From Bacillota bacterium (GTDB lineage Bacteria; Bacillota; Clostridia; Acetivibrionales; DTU013), in assembly GCA_023411575.1 (NCBI GenBank), contig JAEYOP010000050.1:1-62219 (forward strand): DNA of 62,219 nucleotides, written 5' to 3'. The notes beneath the pieces were generated by a model. It saw only the letters and a list, made by a program, of their open reading frames with translations. It made no database searches and was not told the DNA's origin. The position numbers were made by a program, and so were the translations under genes. This document shows positions 26,708 through 34,848 of this stretch, one piece after another (position 1 is the stretch's first letter; every line of letters begins with the position of its first letter).

Positions 26708-27652
26708 ATGACATCACAGAAGCAAACGCCGGTTATCCTGCAGAGGGCCGACCCCTGGGTTTACAAGCATACCGACGGGTTCTATTATTTTACGGCTTCG
26801 GTCCCCGAGTACGACCGCATTGAAATCAGAAGGTCGGAAAAGATCGAAGGGCTGGCCGCGGCGGAGCCGGTCACCGTATGGAGAAAGCATGACGGCGGCC
26901 CTATGAGCAAGCATATCTGGGCGCCGGAGCTCCACTGTATTGAAAATAAGTGGTATATCTATTTTGCGGCGGGAGAAGCGGAGAATATCTGGAAAATCCG
27001 TCCGTACGTGCTGGAGTGCACGGACAAGGATCCCATGACCGGGGCGTGGATTGAAAAAGGCATGGTCCAAAAAGCGGAGGGGGACCCCTTCTCCTTTGGC
27101 GAGTTTTCCCTGGACGCCACGACGTTTGAGCATTCCGGCAAAAGGTACCTCGTCTGGGCGCAGAAGGTAAACGGCGCAGGCGGCATTTCCAATCTGTACA
27201 TAGCTGAAATGAGCAATTCATGGACCCTTGCAACCGTACAGGTCATGCTGACCACGCCCGATTATGACTGGGAAAGACATATCTTCTGGGTCAATGAAGG
27301 CCCGGCGGTGATAAAAAGGAACGGAAGGATCTTTATAAGCTTCTCGGCCAGCGCAACGGACTACCATTACTGCATGGGGCTCCTGACAGCATCCGAGGAC
27401 GCCGATCTGCTGGATCCCAATTCGTGGAGCAAGTCCAGATGGCCCGTCCTGGAGTCCAGCGACGAAAGCGGGCTGTACGGCCCGGGACACAGCTCCTTTA
27501 CCGTTTCGGAGGACGGCTCGGAGGACCTTCTGGTCTATCATGCCAGACCCTATAAGGAAATCACCGGCGATCCGCTCTACGACCCCAACCGGCACACCTT
27601 TGTCAAAAGGCTGAAATGGAACGCGGACGGAACGCCGGATTTCAAGGGCTGA
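26708..27652 (+). CDS. GH43 alpha-L-arabinofuranosidase-type enzyme
   Basis: The 314-residue five-bladed propeller of family GH43 has the base Asp15 in QRADPWVY, the pKa-modulating Asp in SLDATTF and the acid Glu in VNEGPAVI. SGLYGPGHSSF and VYHARPY mark the last blades. It resembles exo-acting alpha-L-arabinofuranosidases. There is no signal peptide, so it cleaves imported arabinosylated oligosaccharides. The ribosome site AAAGGAG precedes the start. It fits the plant-cell-wall theme of the first 20 kb, though it has its own transcription unit. Confidence 0.9.
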   Translation: MTSQKQTPVILQRADPWVYKHTDGFYYFTASVPEYDRIEIRRSEKIEGLAAAEPVTVWRKHDGGPMSKHIWAPELHCIENKWYIYFAAGEAENIWKIRPYVLECTDKDPMTGAWIEKGMVQKAEGDPFSFGEFSLDATTFEHSGKRYLVWAQKVNGAGGISNLYIAEMSNSWTLATVQVMLTTPDYDWERHIFWVNEGPAVIKRNGRIFISFSASATDYHYCMGLLTASEDADLLDPNSWSKSRWPVLESSDESGLYGPGHSSFTVSEDGSEDLLVYHARPYKEITGDPLYDPNRHTFVKRLKWNADGTPDFKG

Positions 27653-27673
27653 GAAGCCGGGAAACGGAAGTTG

Positions 27674-27697
27674 AGCGACAATTTAGCGGTTGTCTTT
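27674..27697 (+). terminator. Weak terminator after GH43
   Basis: A short GACAA/TTGTC stem is followed by TTTTT, just downstream of the GH43 stop and before the convergent toxin gene. Confidence 0.4.
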
Positions 27698-27705
27698 TTC
27701 GGTGT

Positions 27706-28557
27706 TTAAAACCTGCTTGGGATGGAAGTTTCGCACAACTTTCTGACCGACTTCATTACATCGCTCCAGCTTATGCTGGCGGCGTAGTCGAACTTGCTCT
27801 GGTAGTTCTTCCACAATGAGACTATTTCCGGGCTAGCTTCAACTTCGTCCAGAATCAAGGCAGCACTGCTGACCACCGCTGTTGAACCGCGCTTCTTGCT
27901 GGTATTGGCGAAAGCGCTTCGCAATACGGAAGGGTCAATGTTATGCCGCTGCGTGGTTTCAAGAGCATAGATATCATAGAAATCCCTCATGCGGGTGTTG
28001 GCCGTGCCACGGGCAATAAGCGTCTCCAGCTTCTCTGCCAGCACTGTTTCCAGGTTGTACGCCAATATGGAGATGGTTCGGTCCTCGAATAGAAGCCGGA
28101 AAGAGTATGCGACTTCTTTTGGAGTGATTACGTCCCCGGTCGAAAAATCGATTTTAAGCGGGGTGTGCATAGTTTCAAGCGTCGTGTCCAGCGTGACCCG
28201 CACCCCGAAATAGTCCGCTTCGTCCATAATGGTGGCGGCGTTCTTTATCTCGAACGTCATCCCATCCTCAATCCGGGTGGAGGTAATGTCCCCGACGATC
28301 TTCCGGGCGCTCTCCAATGACAGAGGAAGGTTCTTGATGGTCGCGTCCACGTCCATTGTGGAGCGGTTGTCCAAGCCCACCATCGCGGAAACCAGGGTGC
28401 CTCCTTTGAGTATCAGGTTGTCGCGGTACGGCGAGAGGGATAGTCTTTCAAGAAAGCGTTCCATGACGTAATTGCGGATGATTATCTGCGCTCTGCTGCT
28501 GTCGCCTTTCGACATGTTGTGTACAAGGGCCTTCAATTGCCTTGATGTGTGTATCAT
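27706..28557 (-). CDS. abiEii: AbiEii-type nucleotidyltransferase toxin
   Basis: The 283-residue protein belongs to the AbiEii/AbiGii family: LILKGGTLVSAM and the Asp pair in STMDVDATI form the nucleotidyltransferase site, and LETVLAEKLETLIARGTANTRMRDFYDIYAL is the family hallmark block. Relatives are type IV toxins that stop growth, in studied cases by adding nucleotides to tRNA, and they provide phage abortive infection. The start overlaps the antitoxin stop (TAATG), coupling translation. All motifs are intact, so it is probably functional. Confidence 0.92.
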   Translation of the reverse strand: MIHTSRQLKALVHNMSKGDSSRAQIIIRNYVMERFLERLSLSPYRDNLILKGGTLVSAMVGLDNRSTMDVDATIKNLPLSLESARKIVGDITSTRIEDGMTFEIKNAATIMDEADYFGVRVTLDTTLETMHTPLKIDFSTGDVITPKEVAYSFRLLFEDRTISILAYNLETVLAEKLETLIARGTANTRMRDFYDIYALETTQRHNIDPSVLRSAFANTSKKRGSTAVVSSAALILDEVEASPEIVSLWKNYQSKFDYAASISWSDVMKSVRKLCETSIPSRF

Positions 28558-29150
28558 TAGAGTAGCACCTCCATATACCTGCGAATGATTTTCTCTACTG
28601 AGAAGGACTGCGCGTAACGCATGAGTAAGGGGAGGTTTTTTTCCTTGCTCCGCACGTATTCCTTGATGGCCGACTGCATATCCTGAATTTCAGTGTTCTT
28701 GCGGTTTCGCACCAAATCGCAGATGGTTCTTTCGGGGTTATACACCCTAATGGTATGTCCGGCGGGAGTGCTTGCCTCCATGATACCTTCGCCGAACAAC
28801 TCCGCTTTGACTTTATAGACCTTCACACCCTGTTTGGTCAGTCCTACCGTGTTCGCGCCTGCTTTAAGCGTGACCGAGTATCTGACTGGCTCGCGCTCTG
28901 CAAGGTTCAGCAGGTAGAGTGCCGTTTCATGGGAGAACACCGCCAGCGGGTATCTTGACTGGATGACGTACATACCATCCTCCCAGGCGTCCTGAGACAT
29001 ATACAACCCGTGGGCGATGCGTGTGAGACCCCTCTCCCGCACATATGCACTGAGATAGGCCCTTGAAACCCCAGCATTGGTGGCCGTGGACGTTTTCAGA
29101 AAGCCGTTGTTTTTTTGAAGAAGCGCATCCAGCATTTCGAACTTGCCCAT
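28557..29150 (-). CDS. abiEi: AbiEi-type antitoxin / autorepressor
   Basis: The 197-residue protein has an N-terminal winged helix (LQKNNGFLKTSTATNAGVSRAYLSAYVRERGLTRIAHGLYM) and the AbiEi C-terminal domain with FSHETALYLLNL and NPERTICDLVRN. It neutralises the toxin without direct binding in known cases and represses its own promoter by binding an inverted repeat; such a repeat is present at 29162-29201. It is the first gene of the two-gene module. Confidence 0.92.
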   Translation of the reverse strand: MGKFEMLDALLQKNNGFLKTSTATNAGVSRAYLSAYVRERGLTRIAHGLYMSQDAWEDGMYVIQSRYPLAVFSHETALYLLNLAEREPVRYSVTLKAGANTVGLTKQGVKVYKVKAELFGEGIMEASTPAGHTIRVYNPERTICDLVRNRKNTEIQDMQSAIKEYVRSKEKNLPLLMRYAQSFSVEKIIRRYMEVLL

Positions 29151-29161
29151 TACATCACCTA

Positions 29162-29204
29162 ACTTTCACGCTCTAATTATAGACAAAAAGAGCGTGAAAG
29201 TAAA
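29162..29204 (-). promoter_or_regulatory. AbiE promoter with inverted-repeat operator
   Basis: A perfect 13-bp inverted repeat (ACTTTCACGCTCT at 29162-29174 and AGAGCGTGAAAGT at 29189-29201) flanks a minus-strand -10 box TATAAT (29176-29181). A -35-like TTTACT (29199-29204) lies 17 bases upstream and overlaps the outer arm. Repressor binding here would block RNA polymerase directly, fitting AbiEi autoregulation. Confidence 0.8.
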
Positions 29205-29258
29205 CAAGGGCTTTGAAATTTCTTATTTCCTGCGCCCTCATAAAAATTTGCTTTTCTC

Positions 29259-29312
29259 TTGCGTTACACAGATTGTAATGTTATAATAGATATAACGTTA
29301 CAATCTGTGTAA
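29259..29312 (+). promoter_or_regulatory. Promoter with 21-bp palindromic operator for ArsR-like gene
   Basis: TTGCGT (29259-29264), 17 bases, then TATAAT (29282-29287). Two 21-base arms, 29264-29284 and 29292-29312, are inverted copies matching at 20 of 21 positions (core TTACACAGATTGTAA) around a 7-base centre. The palindrome covers the -10 box and start site, so the downstream regulator most likely represses itself. Confidence 0.82.
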
Positions 29313-29323
29313 GGATGGTTTGA

Positions 29324-29902
29324 ATGATGAAGAAAGTGACTTTGTCTTCTAAAAAGGAATTGGAAATCTACATGAATCCGCTGCGGCAGCAGCTTATCCG
29401 GCAGTTGGATATTTCGAAAGAGCCGATGACCCCGAAAATGCTGGCGGACAGACTCCATATATCCGCTTCCAGCGCCCAGCATCATATAAAAAAGCTCATG
29501 TCTCTCGGGCTGATCGAGTTGGATCATACCAAACTCATCAACGGAATAACCGCGAGCTATTACAAGCCGACGTACGCATCCGTGCAGATCGGCCTGGAGC
29601 ATACGGACGACACCGCGGTCCAGAGGGAAATATTGATGCAGGATAGAATATCCCGGGCTTATGACGGATTTCTAGCCCAAAAGAAAAAAATAATGAGCCG
29701 GTTTGACAGCCCGGATTCGGCTATGCTCCGGCAATGGGGCGATATAATGGCCGGCGTGGTTCATCTGACGGACCGGGAAGCTCAAGAGCTTATGAAGTTT
29801 GTCACGGAGTATATTGAACGCCATGCCGCCCCTGCCGGGGACCGGTTTCCCTGGGAATATGCCATAATTCTATATAATGCCAGGGAGGAAATTGAGGATT
29901 AA
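29324..29902 (+). CDS. ArsR-like winged-helix regulator
   Basis: The 192-residue protein has an N-terminal winged helix (MNPLRQQLIRQLDISKEPMTPKMLADRLHISASSAQHHIKKLMSLGLIELD) and a helical C-terminal half ending in DREAQELMKFVTEYIERH, as in ArsR/HTH_20-type regulators. No metal-binding cysteine pair is present. The operator at 29264-29312 indicates autorepression. No transporter or enzyme gene follows, so its other target is elsewhere or lost. Confidence 0.87.
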   Translation: MMKKVTLSSKKELEIYMNPLRQQLIRQLDISKEPMTPKMLADRLHISASSAQHHIKKLMSLGLIELDHTKLINGITASYYKPTYASVQIGLEHTDDTAVQREILMQDRISRAYDGFLAQKKKIMSRFDSPDSAMLRQWGDIMAGVVHLTDREAQELMKFVTEYIERHAAPAGDRFPWEYAIILYNAREEIED

Positions 29903-29978
29903 ATGGGGGGCTAAATCCCGTCGAGCAGTGATTCTAGCTGATCCTTAGTTTGATTTTATTGGAAAGTGGTTGAAAACA

Positions 29979-30212
29979 ATGATCGATTATTTCGGTATTC
30001 GCCCTGAAACGCCAGAGACGCCAAGCTCGCTGCACGAGTTTTGCGTGCTGGAAAAGGTGGATTATCAGTATACTGCCGCCGTCGTAAAAACCGAGCTCCG
30101 AAAAGCCCGGAAGCCTGCTGCAATCGGATTAAGTTCACTTACGCACATAAAAAAACAGCTGAAGCGTATTGCCGTCGGCAGGAAAAAACGTTCTCGGGAC
30201 CCGATGGTATGA
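29979..30212 (+). CDS. Short hypothetical ORF, possibly a gene remnant
   Basis: This is a 77-residue frame (MIDYFGIRPETPETPSSLHE...) with a basic C-terminus (KKQLKRIAVGRKKRSRD). I recognise no family. The ribosome site is poor (GGAAAGTGG about 10 bases upstream). It lies between the ArsR-like regulator and the sugar-acid regulon and may be a truncated leftover. Confidence 0.3.
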   Translation: MIDYFGIRPETPETPSSLHEFCVLEKVDYQYTAAVVKTELRKARKPAAIGLSSLTHIKKQLKRIAVGRKKRSRDPMV

Positions 30213-30304
30213 GCTCTTGATCACATATAACATACCTGCTGCCAAAGGGCCGCCTGGCTTATGCTGTGCTGCCCGTATATGACGGTTGTTACAGATCTGA
30301 AAAT
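30213..30304. other. Non-coding upstream region of AraC regulator
   Basis: No gene is seen; the sequence becomes strongly A/T-rich toward the promoter at 30305. Confidence 0.4.
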
Positions 30305-30359
30305 ATATCAAGAAATTAATAGAATTTGCAAAGAATAAATTTATCATAACATGTATACT
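30305..30359 (+). promoter_or_regulatory. Regulon promoter P1 (AraC regulator gene)
   Basis: The direct half-sites ATATCAAGAA (30305-30314) and TTGCAAAGAA (30326-30335) start 21 bases apart. They are followed by 18 bases and -10 TATACT (30354-30359). No consensus -35 exists; the second half-site overlaps where it would be. This matches the layout of AraC-type activator sites and recurs at P2, P3 and P4. The 21 bases from 30322 match P2 at 20 positions. Confidence 0.75.
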
Positions 30360-30478
30360 TAAAGAAAGGGAAAAAACCAAGACGATATTTCATAAAAAAA
30401 GTTGTACCTTAAGTAATATATGTTATACTTTAAATGGTGATTCGTATGAATATCAATTATCTTCATAAGGAAATAGTA

Positions 30479-31360
30479 ATGTACACCATAGAAGATAATA
30501 AAAATGGTAATCTGTCCATGTTCATTCGAAAGTATTTGTCGTCTGATGTAACACCGTTGTTGCACATGCACGAGTACATGCAAATCAATTATGTATCGCA
30601 TGGCAAGGGAATTCATTTGGTAAATAATCACGAATTTGAGATCGTCAAAGGGGATATATTCGTAATACCGCCTTTTGTACCACATCGGATCAAAGCGGTT
30701 CCGGGCTGTGAAATGGAAATTTTTGAGCTTGAATTCGCGCCTGATTTTATTAATCAGAATTTTGTCAGCTTTGAAAGCGCTGTGCCATTTATGGATTTTG
30801 CCTATATAGAGCCTTTTCTGGTAAGTGAAAACAGGGTAAAACCCCGTCTTAACCTTGATGGTTTGGCAAGAACCGAAATAGAAGTGATTTTAAATGAAAT
30901 AATGAAGGAATATAACAAAAGGGACTCGGGATTTCTGCTGCTGATCAAGTCGTTGCTTCTCAAGCTCCTTGTGCTGGTAGGCAGAGAATTTACAAAGGAT
31001 CTTGAAAACAAGTACCCCAAGATGGGTTCGGTTTTTGACAGAAACAGGGAAGCGGTATTAGGCGCGGTTAAGTATATCGATGAACATTATAACGAAGAGA
31101 TCAGCATAGAAAAGGTAGCGCACGTTTTTGCCCTTTCCCAATCCTATTTCAGTTATCTTTTTAAAAGCATTGTTTCAAAGACGTTTACGGAATATTTGAA
31201 TGATTTGCGTATCCAAAAAGCAATGGAGCTTCTAAAAAAGACGGATAACAGGGTGCTGGACATATCCTATGACGTCGGATTTAACAATATCAACCATTTT
31301 AACAGAGTATTCAAACACCAGACCGGCGTATCACCGATTGCCTACAGAAAGGCATTGTGA
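30479..31360 (+). CDS. AraC-family regulator with cupin sensor domain
   Basis: The 293-residue protein has an N-terminal cupin-type sugar-sensing domain (LHMHEYMQINYVSHGKGIHLVNNHEFEIVKGDIFVIPPFVPH). A C-terminal double helix-turn-helix (ISIEKVAHVFALSQSYFSYLFKSIVSKTF... GFNNINHFNRVFKHQTGVSPIAYRKAL) completes the AraC plan. Start 30479 follows AAGGA at 7 bases; 30446 with GGTGA is the alternative. It lies directly before the importer operon and its promoter carries the same paired half-sites as three downstream promoters, so it is the likely activator of the regulon, itself included. Confidence 0.9.
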   Translation: MYTIEDNKNGNLSMFIRKYLSSDVTPLLHMHEYMQINYVSHGKGIHLVNNHEFEIVKGDIFVIPPFVPHRIKAVPGCEMEIFELEFAPDFINQNFVSFESAVPFMDFAYIEPFLVSENRVKPRLNLDGLARTEIEVILNEIMKEYNKRDSGFLLLIKSLLLKLLVLVGREFTKDLENKYPKMGSVFDRNREAVLGAVKYIDEHYNEEISIEKVAHVFALSQSYFSYLFKSIVSKTFTEYLNDLRIQKAMELLKKTDNRVLDISYDVGFNNINHFNRVFKHQTGVSPIAYRKAL

Positions 31361-31395
31361 TTTGCCTTCAAAATATGTTGACATAATGTTCATAA

Positions 31396-31425
31396 GACCG
31401 GAAATATGATTTCCAGTCTTTTTTT
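31396..31425 (+). terminator. Intrinsic terminator of AraC regulator gene
   Basis: GACCGGAAAT and ATTTCCAGTC form a 10-bp stem (one G-T pair) with a 3-base loop, followed by a run of T. This separates the regulator from the importer operon. Confidence 0.88.
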
Positions 31426-31490
31426 GTGATAAGCTTATCAGGCTTTCCCGAGGCTTCCTGTACTCATAGGAGACGGCTGTTCAGTAAAAT

Positions 31491-31545
31491 ACATCAAGTA
31501 ATTTGGAGAATTTGCAAAGAATGAATTTCCGGCAGCGTATATAAT
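31491..31545 (+). promoter_or_regulatory. Regulon promoter P2 (importer operon)
   Basis: The half-sites ACATCAAGTA (31491-31500) and TTGCAAAGAA (31512-31521) are 21 bases apart, followed by 18 bases and -10 TATAAT (31540-31545). Spacing is identical to P1. Transcription would start about 35 bases before the binding-protein gene. Confidence 0.78.
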
Positions 31546-31585
31546 TTTTTATGGGTCAAAAAAATATAGAGTGGAGGAAAGCAAA

Positions 31586-32950
31586 ATGAAGAGAGTAACC
31601 AGTCTGGCTTTAGCAATTCTATTGGTATTTGCAATTACCGCCTGCTCACAGCAGAATGCATCCATGTCGACCTCTTCCCAGTCATCATCCGTAGCGCCGG
31701 CATCATCCGCCCCGGCAGAGCCGCCATCGAAGCAAGTCACCCTCCGGTTCTCATGGTGGGGCGGCGATGCAAGGCATAAGGCCACCCTGGCCGCCTTTGA
31801 CAAATATACGGAGAAGAATCCGAATATCAAAGTTGTCGGAGAATACGGCGCATATGACGGAGCCTACCAGAAACTCGTTACGCAGCTTGCCGGAGGAGGA
31901 GCGCCGGATATCTGCCAGCTGGATGCCGGATGGAGATTCGAACTCTACAAGCAGGGCGATCCGTATGTAGACCTTTACTCCATGAAAGACGTCATCGACA
32001 TGAGCGGGTTCGACGCCGCTATTATGAAGAGTTCCGCGGAGGTGGACGGAAAGCTTTACGGATTGCCGTCGGGCTTGACCGGTGAAACCGTCCTGATCAA
32101 CAAAGAGCTTGCCGCCAAAGTCGGAATTACCGGTGACAGCGAATTGACCTGGGACGATTATATCGAGCTGGGGAAAAAGCTTCACGCAATTGATCCGAAG
32201 TATTATCTTTTGAATATTGAAAGAGACGATGCCAGGATCGTATTTAAGTCCTATATTAAGCAGCTTGTCGGAGATCAGTGGATAAACGCCGACTACACAA
32301 GAAATTTCGGCCGCGAAGAATTAGTAAAGTGCTTCAACCTGGTAAAGCAGTTTGTGGATGATAATCTCATACAGCCGTTCGGGGAGAATTCGTTGTATGA
32401 CGGCTTCAAGCTCCAGGAAAATCCCAAGTGGGCAAAGGGCGAATTCGCAATGGTATATATCCCCGCCGCAAATCTTCCCAGCTTTCAGGATACCGCACCC
32501 TATGAGACGGACGTAATAAGGCCTCCGATCATGGCCGGCGCAAAATCGACCGGTTTCATTGCCCAGCCGTCCACTATCATCGGAATCAATAAAACATCCG
32601 TAGATACGACCGAAGCGGCAAAATTCCTCAACTACTTTTTTAATGACAAGGATGCGATAGACATACTGGGCACTCAGAGGGGAATCCAGCCTACGGAAAA
32701 AGGAAGGCAGCAAATGCTCGACGCGGGTATGGTCAACAAGGAATTGAACAAGGCGGTTGAAATTGCCCTCGCCAATAAATGCGAACCGGAAAACGCACCC
32801 AGCTGCCATCCGGAAATATACGACATATTTGAAGATGCCATTCAGAAGGTCGGCTTCAACAGAGGCACTCCGGAACAAGTGGCGGATGAAATGATAACGC
32901 TGATGGATCAAAAGCTCAAGGAACTGAAAGAAGCAGCAAACGCCAAATAA
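31586..32950 (+). CDS. Sugar ABC transporter solute-binding lipoprotein
   Basis: The 454-residue protein has a lipoprotein signal (MKRVTSLALAILLVFAITAC, lipobox ITAC) and a Ser/Ala-rich linker, then a family 1 solute-binding fold (TLRFSWWGGDARHKATLAAFDKYTEKNPN). It captures the substrate of the 30-48 kb regulon. The start follows GGAGGA. Given the enzymes downstream, the ligand may be an amino sugar, uronate or a short oligosaccharide of these; sequence does not decide. Confidence 0.93.
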   Translation: MKRVTSLALAILLVFAITACSQQNASMSTSSQSSSVAPASSAPAEPPSKQVTLRFSWWGGDARHKATLAAFDKYTEKNPNIKVVGEYGAYDGAYQKLVTQLAGGGAPDICQLDAGWRFELYKQGDPYVDLYSMKDVIDMSGFDAAIMKSSAEVDGKLYGLPSGLTGETVLINKELAAKVGITGDSELTWDDYIELGKKLHAIDPKYYLLNIERDDARIVFKSYIKQLVGDQWINADYTRNFGREELVKCFNLVKQFVDDNLIQPFGENSLYDGFKLQENPKWAKGEFAMVYIPAANLPSFQDTAPYETDVIRPPIMAGAKSTGFIAQPSTIIGINKTSVDTTEAAKFLNYFFNDKDAIDILGTQRGIQPTEKGRQQMLDAGMVNKELNKAVEIALANKCEPENAPSCHPEIYDIFEDAIQKVGFNRGTPEQVADEMITLMDQKLKELKEAANAK

Positions 32951-32966
32951 TGGATAACCGGATTGG

Positions 32967-33005
32967 CCCGGGATATCGTGAGCGACAGCGGAACGGTATC
33001 CCGGG
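32967..33005 (+). promoter_or_regulatory. Stem-loop between binding protein and permease
   Basis: CCCGGGATATCG and CGGTATCCCGGG pair (one G-T) over a 15-base loop, with further outer pairing near CCGGATTGG/CCAACCGG. There is no T-tract. It sits in the same place as the hairpin at 7251-7292 in the other importer operon and probably stabilises the upstream message. Confidence 0.7.
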
Positions 33006-33067
33006 AAACCAACCGGGCTGTTGATGGAATATAAAGCAATCAAGTCACCCTGGAGGGAGAGCATTAA

Positions 33068-33949
33068 ATGAGAAGCGGCTCAAAAAAGTATGTCGGACTA
33101 TTATATATCAGTCCGTGGATAATAGGCTTTCTGGTGTTCCAGCTATATCCGTTCCTTGCGTCCCTTTATTATTCTTTTTGTGATTATAGCATGCTGAAAG
33201 CGCCTGTCTTTGTAGGCGTGAAGAACTACATTAAAATGTTCACCAATGATTTGACCTTTTATCAATCCTTGAAAGTGACGATACTATATACCCTTATTAC
33301 AATTCCGATAAAACTGGCGTTTGCACTTTTAATCGCGATGATCCTAAACGTCAGTATCAGGGGCATCAATCTCTTCAGAACGATTTTCTACCTTCCGTCC
33401 ATCCTGGGAGGAAGCGTGGCGATAGCGATTGTCTGGAGATTCATTTTCATGCGGGACGGGCTTCTCAACCAGTTTCTTTCCACCTTGTCCCTGCCCACGG
33501 CGGACTGGCTGGGCAATCCCGACCTTACCTTAGGCACGATCAGTATGCTTGCCGTATGGCAGTTTGGTTCGTCGATGGTTATTTTCCTTGCGGGCTTAAA
33601 ACAAATTCCCGTTTCTTTATATGAAGCCTCTACGATCGACGGGGCTTCGCGACCCAGGAAATTTATATCCATAACGCTTCCGATGCTATCCCCGGTCATT
33701 CTGTTCAATCTCGTTATTCAGACCATTTACGCCCTGCAGGAGTTTACGTCCGTATTTATCGTTACGAAGGGCGGTCCGGTGAAAGCGACTTATTTGTACG
33801 CGCTAATGCTGTACGATGAGGGCTTCGGCTACTTTAGAATGGGATACGCGTCCGCGCTGGCATGGATTTTCTTTATTATTATCATGGCCATTACCTTGAT
33901 CATTTTCAAGTTCTTTGCAAAGAGGACTTATTACGGGGAAGGGGGTTGA
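33068..33949 (+). CDS. ABC sugar permease, MalF type
   Basis: The 293-residue six-helix permease has an EAA loop VSLYEASTIDGASRPRKFISITLPML. It starts with KKYVGLLYISPWIIGFLVFQLYPF. GGAGGGAGAG precedes the start. It pairs with the next gene and needs an ATPase encoded elsewhere. Confidence 0.93.
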   Translation: MRSGSKKYVGLLYISPWIIGFLVFQLYPFLASLYYSFCDYSMLKAPVFVGVKNYIKMFTNDLTFYQSLKVTILYTLITIPIKLAFALLIAMILNVSIRGINLFRTIFYLPSILGGSVAIAIVWRFIFMRDGLLNQFLSTLSLPTADWLGNPDLTLGTISMLAVWQFGSSMVIFLAGLKQIPVSLYEASTIDGASRPRKFISITLPMLSPVILFNLVIQTIYALQEFTSVFIVTKGGPVKATYLYALMLYDEGFGYFRMGYASALAWIFFIIIMAITLIIFKFFAKRTYYGEGG

Positions 33950-33954
33950 ATCAA

Positions 33955-34788
33955 GTGAAGAATAAAATCAAAACATCGGCGATTTATTGCTTCCTGATTG
34001 CATTCAGTATCGTTTTTCTTTATCCGCTGATATGGTTATTGTTTTCATCCTTTAAAACGAATACTGAAATATTCAGTTCTCCTTCGCTGTGGCCGCAGCA
34101 ATTTCTCTGGTCCTCCTATGCGCTGGGCTGGAAGGGTGTCCAGTACAGTTTCGGAACGTTTATGGCGAATACCTTCAGCATGACCTTGCCGACAGTCCTT
34201 TTTACGTTGATTTCGAGTTCGTTTGTGGCTTATGGCTTTGCGCGGTTTGATTTTCCGTTGAAAAACATATTTTTTACAATTATGATTGCGACATTAATGC
34301 TTCCCAATACGGTCCTGACAATTCCACGCTACACTCTTTTCAGAAGGTTCAATTGGATTGATACGTATCTTCCAATTATAGTGCCCGTCATCTTCGCATG
34401 TGCGCCGTTCTTCATATTCATGCTGCTGCAGTTTTTCCGCGGAATACCGAAGGAGCTTGGAGAGTCGGCTATGATAGACGGATGCAATTCATTCAATATT
34501 CTGTTTCGGATCTATTTGCCGCTGAGCAAGGCGTCGTTGTTTGCGCTTGTAGCATTCCAGTTTTTGTGGACCTGGAACGATTTTTACAATGTGCTCATCT
34601 ATTTGAACAGCGTCAGCAAATATACCGTGTCGCTGGGCCTGCGGATGATGCTGGACATTGAGGCCGCCACATCCTGGAATCAGATACTGGCAATGTCGGT
34701 TGTTTCACTTGTGCCCTGCATAATCGTATTCTTTATGGCGCAGAAATACCTTGTGGAAGGGATCGCTACGACAGGATTGAAGAGTTAG
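33955..34788 (+). CDS. ABC sugar permease, MalG type (GTG start)
   Basis: The 277-residue six-helix permease has an EAA loop ELGESAMIDGCNSFNILFRIYLPLSK and the terminal GIATTGLKS. The GTG at 33955, 9 bases after GGAAGGGGG, gives the proper N-terminus (KNKIKTSAIYCFLIAF). A longer frame inside the upstream gene is not used. Confidence 0.92.
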   Translation: MKNKIKTSAIYCFLIAFSIVFLYPLIWLLFSSFKTNTEIFSSPSLWPQQFLWSSYALGWKGVQYSFGTFMANTFSMTLPTVLFTLISSSFVAYGFARFDFPLKNIFFTIMIATLMLPNTVLTIPRYTLFRRFNWIDTYLPIIVPVIFACAPFFIFMLLQFFRGIPKELGESAMIDGCNSFNILFRIYLPLSKASLFALVAFQFLWTWNDFYNVLIYLNSVSKYTVSLGLRMMLDIEAATSWNQILAMSVVSLVPCIIVFFMAQKYLVEGIATTGLKS

Positions 34789-34848
34789 CAGCTCTTCCCC
34801 GCAATGGATATGGATTTTATATACAAAATTATTTAGGGGGGCTATTTT

